From NCBI GenBank assembly GCA_051878575.1, contig JBJEKJ010000066.1, positions 1 through 33,949 on the forward strand: a DNA stretch of 33,949 nt. Reading direction: 5' to 3'. Origin of the DNA: CALZFJ01 sp051878575. Lineage in GTDB: Bacteria > Bacteroidota > Bacteroidia > Bacteroidales > Muribaculaceae. The notes under the pieces are model-generated. The model was given only the letters and a program-made list of their open reading frames with translations, was not told the DNA's origin and made no database searches. This document shows, in pieces, positions 23,000 through 31,054 of this stretch (its first letter is position 1; every line of letters begins with the position of its first letter). The position numbers and the translations under genes are program-made.

Positions 23000-24331
23000 A
23001 TGGGGATAATGAACTGGGACAAGCTCATCTGCGACAAGCGATTGGGCCTTGAGAACTACAACGACAACAAGGGTGGCATACGCAGCGATTTCCAGCGCGA
23101 TTACGACCGCCTGATATTCTCATCGCCGTTCCGACGCTTGCAGAACAAGACCCAGGTGTTTCCGCTCCCCGGCAGCATATTCGTGCACAATCGCCTAACT
23201 CACAGCCTTGAGGTGGCAAGCGTCGGAAAGTCGCTTGCCAATGAGGTGGCACGCTCGCTCGGCGTGAAATACGCCGGCGAGCCGTGGGTGGCCAAGCTGC
23301 ACGACATCGACGAAATAGTGGCTGCCGCATGCCTCGCCCACGATTTGGGCAATCCGCCTTTCGGACATTCGGGCGAGAAGACTATCGGAGCGTTCTTCAC
23401 CGAGGGCGACGGGCAAGCTCTGCGCGACAGGCTATCCGACCGCCAATGGGCAGACCTGACGCACTTTGAGGGCAACGCCAACTCCTTCCGACTGCTTGTG
23501 CATCAATTTAAGGGTCGCAGGCCGGGAGGATTTGCCATGACCTATTCCATGCTTGCCTCGATAGTGAAATATCCCTATTCGTCGCTTCATGCCAATGAGA
23601 AGGGCAAATTCGGCTTCTTCACCACCGAGACCGAGCTGTTCCGCCGCATTGCCGACGAGGTGGGGCTGATAGCCATGAGCGACGACGTGTTCTGCCGCCA
23701 TCCGTTGGTGTATCTCGTGGAGGCTGCCGACGATATTTGCTACCAGATTATGGACATTGAGGATGCCCACAAGCTCAAGATTCTCGGTACGCGCGAGGTG
23801 CTCGACTTGCTGCTCAATTTCTTCGACTCGAGTCGCAAGGAGCACATCAGGGAAGTAATGTCGCGCGTAGCCGACAAGAATGAGAAAGTGGTGTATCTGC
23901 GTTCGTGTATCATCGGGGTGCTCGTCGACGAGTGTGCGAGGGCTTTTGTGGAGAATGAGGAGCTCATAATGCGAGGAGAGTTCTCGGGCTGCCTTATCGA
24001 CCATATCAGCGCCCTGCCATCGGCTGCCTACAAGGCTTGCTCCGAGCTTGCCTACGACAAAATCTATCGTGCGAGCGACGTGGTCGACATCGACCTTGCC
24101 GGAAATCAAATCATAAACATGCTGCTCAAGAAGCTTACCGATGCCGTGCTCTATCCTGAGCGAAACTACTCGCAGCTGCTGCTTAGCAAGTTCCCGCAGC
24201 AATACGACGTGGAGGCCCCTACGCTTTTTGAGAAGATACAGGCGGTAATCGACCATATAAGCGGCATGACCGACGTGTATGCACTCGATCTATATCGCAA
24301 GCTGAACGGAATGTCGCTGCCGGCAGTGTGA
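23000..24331 (+). CDS. dgt: Deoxyguanosinetriphosphate triphosphohydrolase-like HD protein
   Basis: dGTPase hydrolyses dGTP to deoxyguanosine and triphosphate and controls dNTP pools. The 443-residue protein has the family start (GGIRSDFQRDYDRLIFSSPF), His68 in NRLTHSLEVA, the HD pair His114-Asp115 in AHDLGNPPFGHSGE, HFEGNAN, and the later metal Asp in LVEAADDICYQIMD. The length is typical of the dGTPase family. The start is ATG 23000 or ATG 23009 (MNWDKLI). It lies 44 nt after the peptidase gene, with no promoter recognised between them. Confidence 0.93.
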   Translation: MGIMNWDKLICDKRLGLENYNDNKGGIRSDFQRDYDRLIFSSPFRRLQNKTQVFPLPGSIFVHNRLTHSLEVASVGKSLANEVARSLGVKYAGEPWVAKLHDIDEIVAAACLAHDLGNPPFGHSGEKTIGAFFTEGDGQALRDRLSDRQWADLTHFEGNANSFRLLVHQFKGRRPGGFAMTYSMLASIVKYPYSSLHANEKGKFGFFTTETELFRRIADEVGLIAMSDDVFCRHPLVYLVEAADDICYQIMDIEDAHKLKILGTREVLDLLLNFFDSSRKEHIREVMSRVADKNEKVVYLRSCIIGVLVDECARAFVENEELIMRGEFSGCLIDHISALPSAAYKACSELAYDKIYRASDVVDIDLAGNQIINMLLKKLTDAVLYPERNYSQLLLSKFPQQYDVEAPTLFEKIQAVIDHISGMTDVYALDLYRKLNGMSLPAV

Positions 24332-24385
24332 CGCCGTGGCGAGTTTTTTCGTGCTGTAAATTATTAATACTAAATAATAGAAACA

Positions 24386-25594
24386 ATGAAAAAGTATTTG
24401 ATTTTATCAATTGCAATCGCCATATCGGCCGCTTCGGCAATGGCGCAGAGCGCAGTCGACACTCTCTACTACGACAAGAGCTGGAAGGGTGTGCAAGCTA
24501 AAGAGTTTGCCGCGTTTTATAGGATCGTGCCAAAATCGAGCGATCCCAATTTCCGAAAAATTTTCCGCTCTTATTACATCACCGGCGAGTTGCAGGCCGA
24601 GGGCGGATATGTGACCATCGACAAGTACGACGACAGCAAGTCGGTGCTTGCCGATGAGGTGATTACTTACTATAAGAATGGAAATCAGGCCTCCAAGGCT
24701 ACATATATGAATGGTAAAATCAATGGTACATACGAGGAGTTTACCGAGGACGGCGCATTTGGCACAAAATACAACTATGTCGATGGCAAGCCGAGCGGCG
24801 AGCACTACACCATGAGCAACAAGGATGGAAGCATCAGCGGCAAGGTGAGCTTAGCCACCGGCAAGACACTGCTCGAACCTGTGACCGACGCCGACAGGCA
24901 ATTAGAGTACAAGGACGGCGAGGCTTGGTCGTATTACAAGAAAAACGGCATTATCGTGAGCATGACCAATAAGGAGGTGAACGACTATGGCAAATACTAT
25001 CAGCTTCCCATAGCTATCATCAACAACTCCGTGGAGCCGCTCGACTTCGATCCCGAGAAGATTAAGGCCACGCTTGTCGACAATAAAGGCAAGATAGTGG
25101 CTGTAAAGGTGTTGTCGTCGGCCGAGTATATGAAGAAGGTCGACAAGTCGCAGTCGTGGGCTAAGGTGTGGAACGGGCTTGCCGAGGGGCTTGCGGCATC
25201 CGATGCCGGCTACTCGCACTCAACCACAACCACGAGCTATCACTCCAATACGTCGCGCTCAAGCAGCCAAAGCTATGGCTCGCACACTACCAATCGCCAG
25301 CACTCCGACTCGCACTCGTCGGGCTCAATGCACTCAACCACGCGCACCTATAATGCAGGTGCCGCCTATCAGGCCCAGGTGGTGGCAAGTGAGAGAATAG
25401 CGGCCTACAATCACGCTCTCGACGAGAAGCGCGAGGAGCGTCAGTCGGGCTATCTGCGCCACAGCACCATCTATCCGGGCGAGAGTGTGGCAGGATACGT
25501 GAATGTGGAGCGCAAGAAGGGAGCCACGCTCACAGTGCAGCTTCTGCTCGACGACATCATCTACACCTTCCCCTGGGATGTGAGCAAGAAGTGA
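24386..25594 (+). CDS. Secreted MORN-like repeat protein with Ser/Thr/His-rich segment
   Basis: The 402-residue product has a clear signal peptide ending AMAQ. Residues 60-150 contain MORN_2/YwqK-like elements (YYKNGNQASKATYMNGKINGTYEEFTEDGA, split in two here: YYKNGNQASKATYMNGK and INGTYEEFTEDGA). The middle has a conserved-looking beta region. Residues 280-325 are low complexity, rich in Ser, Thr, His and Tyr (TTTTSYHSNTSRSSSQSYGS and similar). The C-terminus is an ordered beta-rich end, GYVNVERKKGATLTVQLLLD. The function is unknown. The His-rich part might bind metal or be glycosylated, which is inference. It is the last gene of the plus-strand run, before a bidirectional terminator. Confidence 0.8.
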   Translation: MKKYLILSIAIAISAASAMAQSAVDTLYYDKSWKGVQAKEFAAFYRIVPKSSDPNFRKIFRSYYITGELQAEGGYVTIDKYDDSKSVLADEVITYYKNGNQASKATYMNGKINGTYEEFTEDGAFGTKYNYVDGKPSGEHYTMSNKDGSISGKVSLATGKTLLEPVTDADRQLEYKDGEAWSYYKKNGIIVSMTNKEVNDYGKYYQLPIAIINNSVEPLDFDPEKIKATLVDNKGKIVAVKVLSSAEYMKKVDKSQSWAKVWNGLAEGLAASDAGYSHSTTTTSYHSNTSRSSSQSYGSHTTNRQHSDSHSSGSMHSTTRTYNAGAAYQAQVVASERIAAYNHALDEKREERQSGYLRHSTIYPGESVAGYVNVERKKGATLTVQLLLDDIIYTFPWDVSKK

Positions 25595-25627
25595 TTTTTT
25601 TTGGCAGGATATCGACAAATATAGGAT

Positions 25628-25688
25628 AGCGATAAAAAGGGCGGGTTCCCGAGCAATGGATGCTGAGGAACCCGCATTTTTTATCGCT
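25628..25688. terminator. Bidirectional terminator between convergent genes
   Basis: The inner stem GCGGGTTCC/GGAACCCGC (25641-25649, 25667-25675) lies within an outer complementary pair, AGCGATAAAAA/TTTTTATCGCT (25628-25638, 25678-25688). T-runs follow in both directions. It ends both the plus-strand run and the minus-strand envelope block. Confidence 0.88.
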
Positions 25689-25710
25689 TTAATATTTCTC
25701 CTGACGGAAC

Positions 25711-26217
25711 TTATTTGATTCCGAGCTTGGCCTTAACAAGCGGAGATACGTCGTCGGCACCTGCACCGCTGTAGACTATCACCGGAATCGAGAGGTCGTA
25801 GATAAATGTATAGCCGTTCTCGGCACCTACAGCCTGAATTGCTTTCTGAATCTTCTCGGTGATAGGCGCGAGAAGTGTGTCCTGCTGCTTCTGGATGTCC
25901 TGAGCGGCCATCTGCTGGAAATTCTGAATCTTCTGGTTATTCTCAGAGAGCTCACGCATGCGCACGTCCTTTATTGATTGAGGAGTGTTCTCGTCGAGAG
26001 CCTGAAATTCCTTGTACTTCTTCTCAAATTCCTCTTGAAGTTTCTTGTACTCGGCCTCATACTTCTCCGAAACGGCTTTCAAAGTTGTCTCGGCAGTAGC
26101 CTTGTCGGGCATAAGGTTGAAAATCTCTTGCGAATTAACGGTACCAAACTTCAATGTCTGTGCAGCGAGGCACATTGGCAGAGCCACAAATGCAGCCAAA
26201 AATAGTTTTTTAATCAT
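25711..26217 (-). CDS. OmpH/Skp-family periplasmic chaperone (distal copy)
   Basis: Skp-type chaperones hold unfolded outer-membrane proteins in the periplasm for the BAM complex. The 168-residue protein has a signal peptide (MIKKLFLAAFVALPMCLAAQ), an OmpH start (LKFGTVNSQEIFNLMPDKA), a long charged coiled coil from about residue 40 to 110 and the C-terminal end NGYTFIYDLSIPVIVYSG. The length is typical. It is 54 nt downstream of a second, divergent ompH gene and has its own -7 box, so it may be transcribed both with bamA and separately. Confidence 0.92.
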   Translation of the reverse strand: MIKKLFLAAFVALPMCLAAQTLKFGTVNSQEIFNLMPDKATAETTLKAVSEKYEAEYKKLQEEFEKKYKEFQALDENTPQSIKDVRMRELSENNQKIQNFQQMAAQDIQKQQDTLLAPITEKIQKAIQAVGAENGYTFIYDLSIPVIVYSGAGADDVSPLVKAKLGIK

Positions 26218-26258
26218 TGTTTTATGTTATTAAATTTTTAATTTCGAGATTTATTCTG

Positions 26259-26266
26259 CAAAATTA
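26259..26266 (-). promoter_or_regulatory. Putative -7 box upstream of the distal ompH (TAatTTTG)
   Basis: On the minus strand TAATTTTG lies 42 nt upstream of the ATG, in the 54-nt gap between the two ompH genes. No clear TTG element was found upstream. It would allow separate expression of the second chaperone. Confidence 0.45.
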
Positions 26267-26271
26267 GTATT

Positions 26272-26787
26272 TTATTTTGAATATCCTAATTTTGCGAGCA
26301 CTTCATTGCTAATATCTATCTTTGGAGAGGCAAAAATTATGCTTTGCGACGATGCCCGGTCGAAAATGACCTGATAGCCACGCTCCTCGCTCACCTTCTT
26401 CACGGCATTGTAGATATCGTCTTGAATAGGCTTTATCAGCGACTCTCGCTTCTTGAACAGCTCGCCTTGCGGACCAAAGTATTTATATCGCAATTCGGTG
26501 ACCGACTTCTCCTTTGCCATGATTTCCTCCTCCTTTTTCTTTTTTTGGTCGTCGGTGAGGAACACCATGTCGTTCTGGAAATTCTTATATAGCGCCTGAG
26601 CCTCCTTGGCAAGGTCATCGACTTCCTTCTGCCATCGGAGCGACACTTGGTTCAATTGCTCGTTTGCCATCTCATAGGCCGGGATATTCTTCAGCACATA
26701 TTCCATGTCGACTAAAGCGAATTTCTGCGCGACAGCGCCGAAAGAACATGCGATAACCGCTACAGCAGCAATAAAAACTTTTCTCAT
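26272..26787 (-). CDS. OmpH/Skp-family periplasmic chaperone (bamA-proximal copy)
   Basis: The 171-residue protein has a signal peptide (MRKVFIAAVAVIACSFGAVAQ), the OmpH start KFALVDMEYVLKNIPAYEMA, a Lys/Glu-rich coiled coil and the C-terminal GYQVIFDRASSQSIIFASP. It is the first of two tandem ompH genes after bamA and differs clearly from the other. The pair may handle different clients or form mixed trimers, which is inference. The gap to bamA is 124 nt and contains a hairpin. Confidence 0.93.
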   Translation of the reverse strand: MRKVFIAAVAVIACSFGAVAQKFALVDMEYVLKNIPAYEMANEQLNQVSLRWQKEVDDLAKEAQALYKNFQNDMVFLTDDQKKKKEEEIMAKEKSVTELRYKYFGPQGELFKKRESLIKPIQDDIYNAVKKVSEERGYQVIFDRASSQSIIFASPKIDISNEVLAKLGYSK

Positions 26788-26820
26788 GACTTTACATTTT
26801 TAGCATTTATATCTTTTTGA

Positions 26821-26851
26821 CGGCGGAGTCGCCAAATGGTTTACTCCGCCG
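26821..26851 (-). promoter_or_regulatory. Intercistronic hairpin between bamA and ompH
   Basis: CGGCGGAGT and ACTCCGCCG form a perfect 9-bp, GC-rich stem with a 13-nt loop. In the minus-strand reading no T-run follows, so it is not a strong terminator for bamA. It could stabilise or process the mRNA and set the bamA:ompH ratio. Confidence 0.5.
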
Positions 26852-26911
26852 TGAGATTTTAATTTTATTAAACATTCGAGGCACGGGTCTATGCCGGTGC
26901 ACTGAAGTGGA

Positions 26912-29533
26912 TTAGAATTCCTGTCCGAGCACGAAGTGGAAGTGGCTTCCTCCCTTTGTGCCATACACCTTGTCGAAACCGTAGGCCCAGTCGATACCCA
27001 TCATACCGATCATCGGCAGATAGATGCGCACTCCTGCTCCTGCCGAGCGCTTGATGTGGAATGGCGCGAACTCGCTCACCGAAGTCCATGCGTTACCACC
27101 CTCGAGGAATGCAAGTCCGTAGATTGTGGTTGTGGGCTGGAGCATGAACGGGAAGTGGAGCTCGAAGCAGAATCGAGTGTAGGCGTATCCCTCCTTACCG
27201 TAGGGGGTGAACACACCATTGTCGTAGCCTCGCAGGGCTATGGTCTCGGTAGCGTAGGTGTAGCTTCCCGACATTCCGTCGCCACCTACATAGAACGTCT
27301 CAAAAGGCGACTTCAGGTGCTTGTTGTAGCTTCCGAGCAAGCCGATGTCGGCGCGTGTCATCATCACGAGCGTCCACTGGTCGTCGGGGTTGGTGAGCGG
27401 AGTGTAGGTCTTGGCCCTGAACTTGAGTTTCCAATACTCAATCCACTTATATAGCTGCTTCTTCGACTCGGTGGTCCCGGCCTCGGCAAGAGCTCCCCAG
27501 TCCTTCTTTCCGAAAAGCGATGCCGGAGGCGTCATTTGCAGGCTTAGAGAGAATGTGCTGCCTCGGCGTGTGTAGAGAGGGTTGTCGATACTGTTGCGGG
27601 CAAGAGTAAGCCCGAGAGTCAGTGCGTTCGACACGCCATTGTTCATATAGTAGAGGTATTCCCAGTTTTTCAGATAATACCACTGGTAGCCCAACTCGGC
27701 TGTGAATGTGAAGTAGTCGTCGGGCCAGCTTAGGCGCTTTCCGAATCCCACGGTGATTCCCGCCATTTGCAGGAACTTGTTGGGGTCGTAGGCGTTCTCG
27801 TAGTAGTTGTTATAGTTGTTGTAATAGTTATTGCCGAGCCCGTAGTAATTGCTATAGTAATATCCGCTGTTGAGGTAGTTGTTGTTGTAGTATGAGGAGT
27901 TGATACCCGTCTGGCGCGAATAGAATGCCGATACCGAGAGCGAGTTGGGTCGCTTGCCGCCAAACCACGGGTCAAGGAACGACACGCTGTAGGCTTGATA
28001 ATACTTGGCATTGGTCTGTGCCGAGATGGTGAACGTCTGTCCCTCGCCTTGCGGAATGATGCCTTTGTAGGACGATGGGCGGAACAGGTTCTTGATGGAG
28101 AAGTTGGTGAACTTAAGACTCAGTTTTCCAATAATACCCGTCTGTCCCCATCCGGCCGAGAACTCAATCTGGTCGTTGGCTTTCGACTCGAGATTGAAGA
28201 GGATGTCGACAGTACCGTTCTCCTCGTTGGGCTCAGGACGTATATCCATTTTCTCGGGGTCGAAGTGTCCGGTCTGCGCTATCTCACGCGCTGAGCGCAT
28301 GAGGGCCTCTTTGGAGAACAGCTCACCCGGACGCACGCGCAGCTCGCGGCGCACCACTTTCTCGTAGAGGCGATCGTTGCCGTTGATGACCACCTTGTTG
28401 ATTCTTGCCTGCGGGCCCTCGATGATGTGCATCTCAAGGTCGATTGAGTCGCCCTTGATGTTGGTCTCGATAGGCACGAGGTTGAAGAACAGGTAGCCGT
28501 TGTTCATATATAGGTTTGCCACTGCGTCGTCGTCCTCGGTAGTGCGCTTGTTAAGCAGTTTCTGATTATAGACGTCGCCGGGCTTGATGCCGAGGATGTT
28601 GTCGAGAATGGCCGAAGGATAGATGGTGTTTCCCACCCAGTCGATGCCAGATATATAATATTTTATGCCCTCTTCCACTTTCAGGAATATGTCCACCTTC
28701 TTGTTGTTGTAGTTGACCACGCTGTCCGACACGATGCGGGCATCGCGGTAGCCCAGCTCATTGTATTTGTCGATGATCAGCTGCTTGTCGGCCGCATAGT
28801 CGTCGGTGACGAATTTCTTTTGGCTGAATAGCTTTATCAGGCTACCGCTCTCGTTGGTCTTTTTCATCACGCGTTTCAGCTTGCGGTCGCTGAGCACCTC
28901 ATTTCCATCGATGTAGATTTTGTGCACCTTCACCTTGTCGTGCTTGTCGACAACGATGTCGACTATCACCTCATTCTTGTTGCTGAGGTCCTCTTTCTGG
29001 TCCACACGCACGGTGGCATTCTTGAATCCCTTGCCGTCGTAGTATTTCTCAATAATCTGGCGTGCGCGGTCGGCGATGTTGGGCGTAATCTGGTTGCCTT
29101 TCGTCAATCCGAGACGCATCTGTATGTCCTCGCGCTCGCCCTTTTTCATGCCTATGTAGTTTATTTGCGAGATTCGGGGCTGCTGTCGCAACTCTATTTC
29201 GAGCCATGCCTTGTCGCCATAGGTCTTTTCCACTTTTATTTTCACCGACGAGAACAGCTGTTGTCGCCAAAAGCGCTTGGCGGCATTCTTGATTTCGTCG
29301 CCGGGTATCTCTATTTTCTGTCCTACCGAAAGTCCCGAGTAGCCTATGATTATGTAGTCCTCGTAGTTGTCGACGCCGGTCACCTTTATTCCGGCAATTT
29401 CATACTTCTGAGGCATTCCCGAGAAAATCACTTTCGGGTTGTAAATAGTGTCGTTGGTAGCCTGGGCTGCCGCCGTTACGGCAGAGCCGGCCGCAAAAAG
29501 CGCAACTATTATTGACAGGAGCTTCAATCTCAT
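26912..29533 (-). CDS. bamA: Outer-membrane protein assembly factor BamA
   Basis: BamA inserts beta-barrel proteins into the outer membrane and is essential in Gram-negative bacteria. The 873-residue protein has a signal peptide (to about residue 24), POTRA-type repeats up to about residue 450 (for example KVHKIYIDGNEVLSDRKLK and ARINKVVINGNDRLYEKVVR) and a C-terminal 16-strand barrel with the L6 motif RGYD. It ends in Phe (FHFVLGQEF), the usual outer-membrane signature. A Tyr/Asn-rich stretch (about residues 553-588) between two barrel strands looks like an extracellular loop. The gene is 50 nt downstream of uppS and upstream of the ompH pair, the standard Bacteroidales order. Confidence 0.96.
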   Translation of the reverse strand: MRLKLLSIIVALFAAGSAVTAAAQATNDTIYNPKVIFSGMPQKYEIAGIKVTGVDNYEDYIIIGYSGLSVGQKIEIPGDEIKNAAKRFWRQQLFSSVKIKVEKTYGDKAWLEIELRQQPRISQINYIGMKKGEREDIQMRLGLTKGNQITPNIADRARQIIEKYYDGKGFKNATVRVDQKEDLSNKNEVIVDIVVDKHDKVKVHKIYIDGNEVLSDRKLKRVMKKTNESGSLIKLFSQKKFVTDDYAADKQLIIDKYNELGYRDARIVSDSVVNYNNKKVDIFLKVEEGIKYYISGIDWVGNTIYPSAILDNILGIKPGDVYNQKLLNKRTTEDDDAVANLYMNNGYLFFNLVPIETNIKGDSIDLEMHIIEGPQARINKVVINGNDRLYEKVVRRELRVRPGELFSKEALMRSAREIAQTGHFDPEKMDIRPEPNEENGTVDILFNLESKANDQIEFSAGWGQTGIIGKLSLKFTNFSIKNLFRPSSYKGIIPQGEGQTFTISAQTNAKYYQAYSVSFLDPWFGGKRPNSLSVSAFYSRQTGINSSYYNNNYLNSGYYYSNYYGLGNNYYNNYNNYYENAYDPNKFLQMAGITVGFGKRLSWPDDYFTFTAELGYQWYYLKNWEYLYYMNNGVSNALTLGLTLARNSIDNPLYTRRGSTFSLSLQMTPPASLFGKKDWGALAEAGTTESKKQLYKWIEYWKLKFRAKTYTPLTNPDDQWTLVMMTRADIGLLGSYNKHLKSPFETFYVGGDGMSGSYTYATETIALRGYDNGVFTPYGKEGYAYTRFCFELHFPFMLQPTTTIYGLAFLEGGNAWTSVSEFAPFHIKRSAGAGVRIYLPMIGMMGIDWAYGFDKVYGTKGGSHFHFVLGQEF

Positions 29534-29583
29534 CTTCTTATATGTTCTTTAGTATATTTTTTAGTCGTATCGTTTTATAGTTC

Positions 29584-30339
29584 TCACACGTGCTCGCTCT
29601 CCACCTGCTCGCTAGTCTTACCAAAGCGCCGCTCGCGGCTCTGATAGTCGATAATCGCGCGGCAGAAATCGTCTTTTGTGAAGTCGGGCCAATATATGTC
29701 GGTAAAGTACAACTCCGAGTATGCGATCTGCCACAGCAGGAAGTTGCTAATGCGCAAGTCGCCCGCGGTACGTATAAGCAGGTCGGGATCGGGGATGTCG
29801 CGCGTCGTCAGGCTGTTGCTGAACAGCGAGTCGTCGATGTCGTCAATGCCTATTTCGCCATTTTTCACCCTTGTGGCAATTTTTTTCACGGCATCGAGAA
29901 TCTCCCACTTCGAGGAGTAGCTCAAAGCCAGGTTTAGCACGAGGCCGCGGCAGTGGGATGTGTCGTCCATACACTTCTGGAGGCGTGTGCGGGCAAATTC
30001 GGGCATACGGTCGATGTCGCCGATCATGGTCAGTCGCACATTGTTCTTTATCAGGTCTGGGGTCTCTCGCTCAATAGCCACTACAATAAGGTTCATGAGA
30101 GCGTCGACTTCATCTTTTGGACGATTCCAGTTCTCGGTGGAGAAAGTGTAGAGCGTAAGGTAGCCTACACCTACTTCCGATGCGATTTCCGTGATTTTAC
30201 GCACAGTGTTTACGCCTTCGACGTGCCCCTGAGAGCGCTCCAGATTGCGCATTTTGGCCCATCGTCCGTTTCCGTCCATGATCACCGCCACATGGCGGGG
30301 CAGGCGCGACTTGTCTATTTGTTCAATCAGTGATGACAT
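29584..30339 (-). CDS. uppS: Undecaprenyl pyrophosphate synthase (isoprenyl transferase)
   Basis: UppS extends farnesyl diphosphate with cis isoprene units to the C55 lipid carrier for peptidoglycan and other envelope polymers. The 251-residue protein has the active-site HVAVIMDGNGRWA (catalytic Asp22), LTLYTFSTENW, LNLALSYSSKWEI and the C-terminal signature RTAGDLRISNFLLWQ followed by AYSELYFTDIYWPDF. Length and motifs are canonical. It lies 20 nt after the DUF6089 gene and 50 nt before bamA, all on the minus strand. Confidence 0.97.
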   Translation of the reverse strand: MSSLIEQIDKSRLPRHVAVIMDGNGRWAKMRNLERSQGHVEGVNTVRKITEIASEVGVGYLTLYTFSTENWNRPKDEVDALMNLIVVAIERETPDLIKNNVRLTMIGDIDRMPEFARTRLQKCMDDTSHCRGLVLNLALSYSSKWEILDAVKKIATRVKNGEIGIDDIDDSLFSNSLTTRDIPDPDLLIRTAGDLRISNFLLWQIAYSELYFTDIYWPDFTKDDFCRAIIDYQSRERRFGKTSEQVESEHV

Positions 30340-30359
30340 ATCTATCGCTGCTACTTTAG

Positions 30360-31028
30360 TTAATCAACATAATGACATACCCGACAGCGCTTGCTGAACT
30401 CGTAGGTAATGCTCACCATTATAATCGAATACCAGTCGGTATTCTTTGCAAATGAGCTTTTAATGCCGTTCAGGTCAGTAAGCCCGTCGATTTTGTCACC
30501 AAAACACTTGCGCATAGTGAACTCAGCCCCTATGTTCAAGCGTTCCTTTAATTTATATTTCACTCCCACGCCCATCGGCAGATTCATCGCCACTGCGGTC
30601 GTTCCGCTGCATGATGCCATCGTGGCGCCCAATCCTAAAGTGAGATAGGGAGTCAGTCGTTTCAGGTTCTTGTATTTCGACCCGATGCCGAAATTGAAGA
30701 AGTTGAATTCCACCTGCCCGCCTATGTCGTACAGCGTCGACTTGAAGCTGTAGGGCTCGCCGCTTGCGAACACGAGGTTCTCCTTCTGTGAGTCGCCGCT
30801 GATGGTGGCCAATAGCAAGTTGGCCTTGAATGCCCAACGGTAGTCCTTGATGTATCGGAACACCGCACCGCCTGCCACTCCGGGCTTGCGCATGAAGTTG
30901 CCTTTGTTGACATCGCCAAGATATCCACTGGTGCCTATGGCCCCGCCTATCTCAAAGCGATAGTCCTGGGCTGCGGCTCCTAGAGCCGCAACAGCCACCA
31001 TAGTCAATATGACGAATGTACGCTTCAC
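30360..31028 (-). CDS. DUF6089-type outer-membrane beta-barrel protein
   Basis: The 222-residue product has a signal peptide (MKRTFVILTMVAVAALGAAAQ). Alternating beta-strands follow (YRFEIGGAIGTSGYLGDVN, LTPYLTLGLGATMA), as expected of a small outer-membrane barrel. The family, seen just upstream of uppS and bamA in many Bacteroidota, is of unknown function. The C-terminus RCRVCHYVD carries a Cys pair beyond the barrel, which is unusual for an outer-membrane protein. It is separated from the DUF6242 gene by 26 nt and from uppS by 20 nt, so it is probably in one operon. Confidence 0.85.
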   Translation of the reverse strand: MKRTFVILTMVAVAALGAAAQDYRFEIGGAIGTSGYLGDVNKGNFMRKPGVAGGAVFRYIKDYRWAFKANLLLATISGDSQKENLVFASGEPYSFKSTLYDIGGQVEFNFFNFGIGSKYKNLKRLTPYLTLGLGATMASCSGTTAVAMNLPMGVGVKYKLKERLNIGAEFTMRKCFGDKIDGLTDLNGIKSSFAKNTDWYSIIMVSITYEFSKRCRVCHYVD

Positions 31029-31054
31029 GTTTTCGTTAGGTAGTTATTGTAGAA

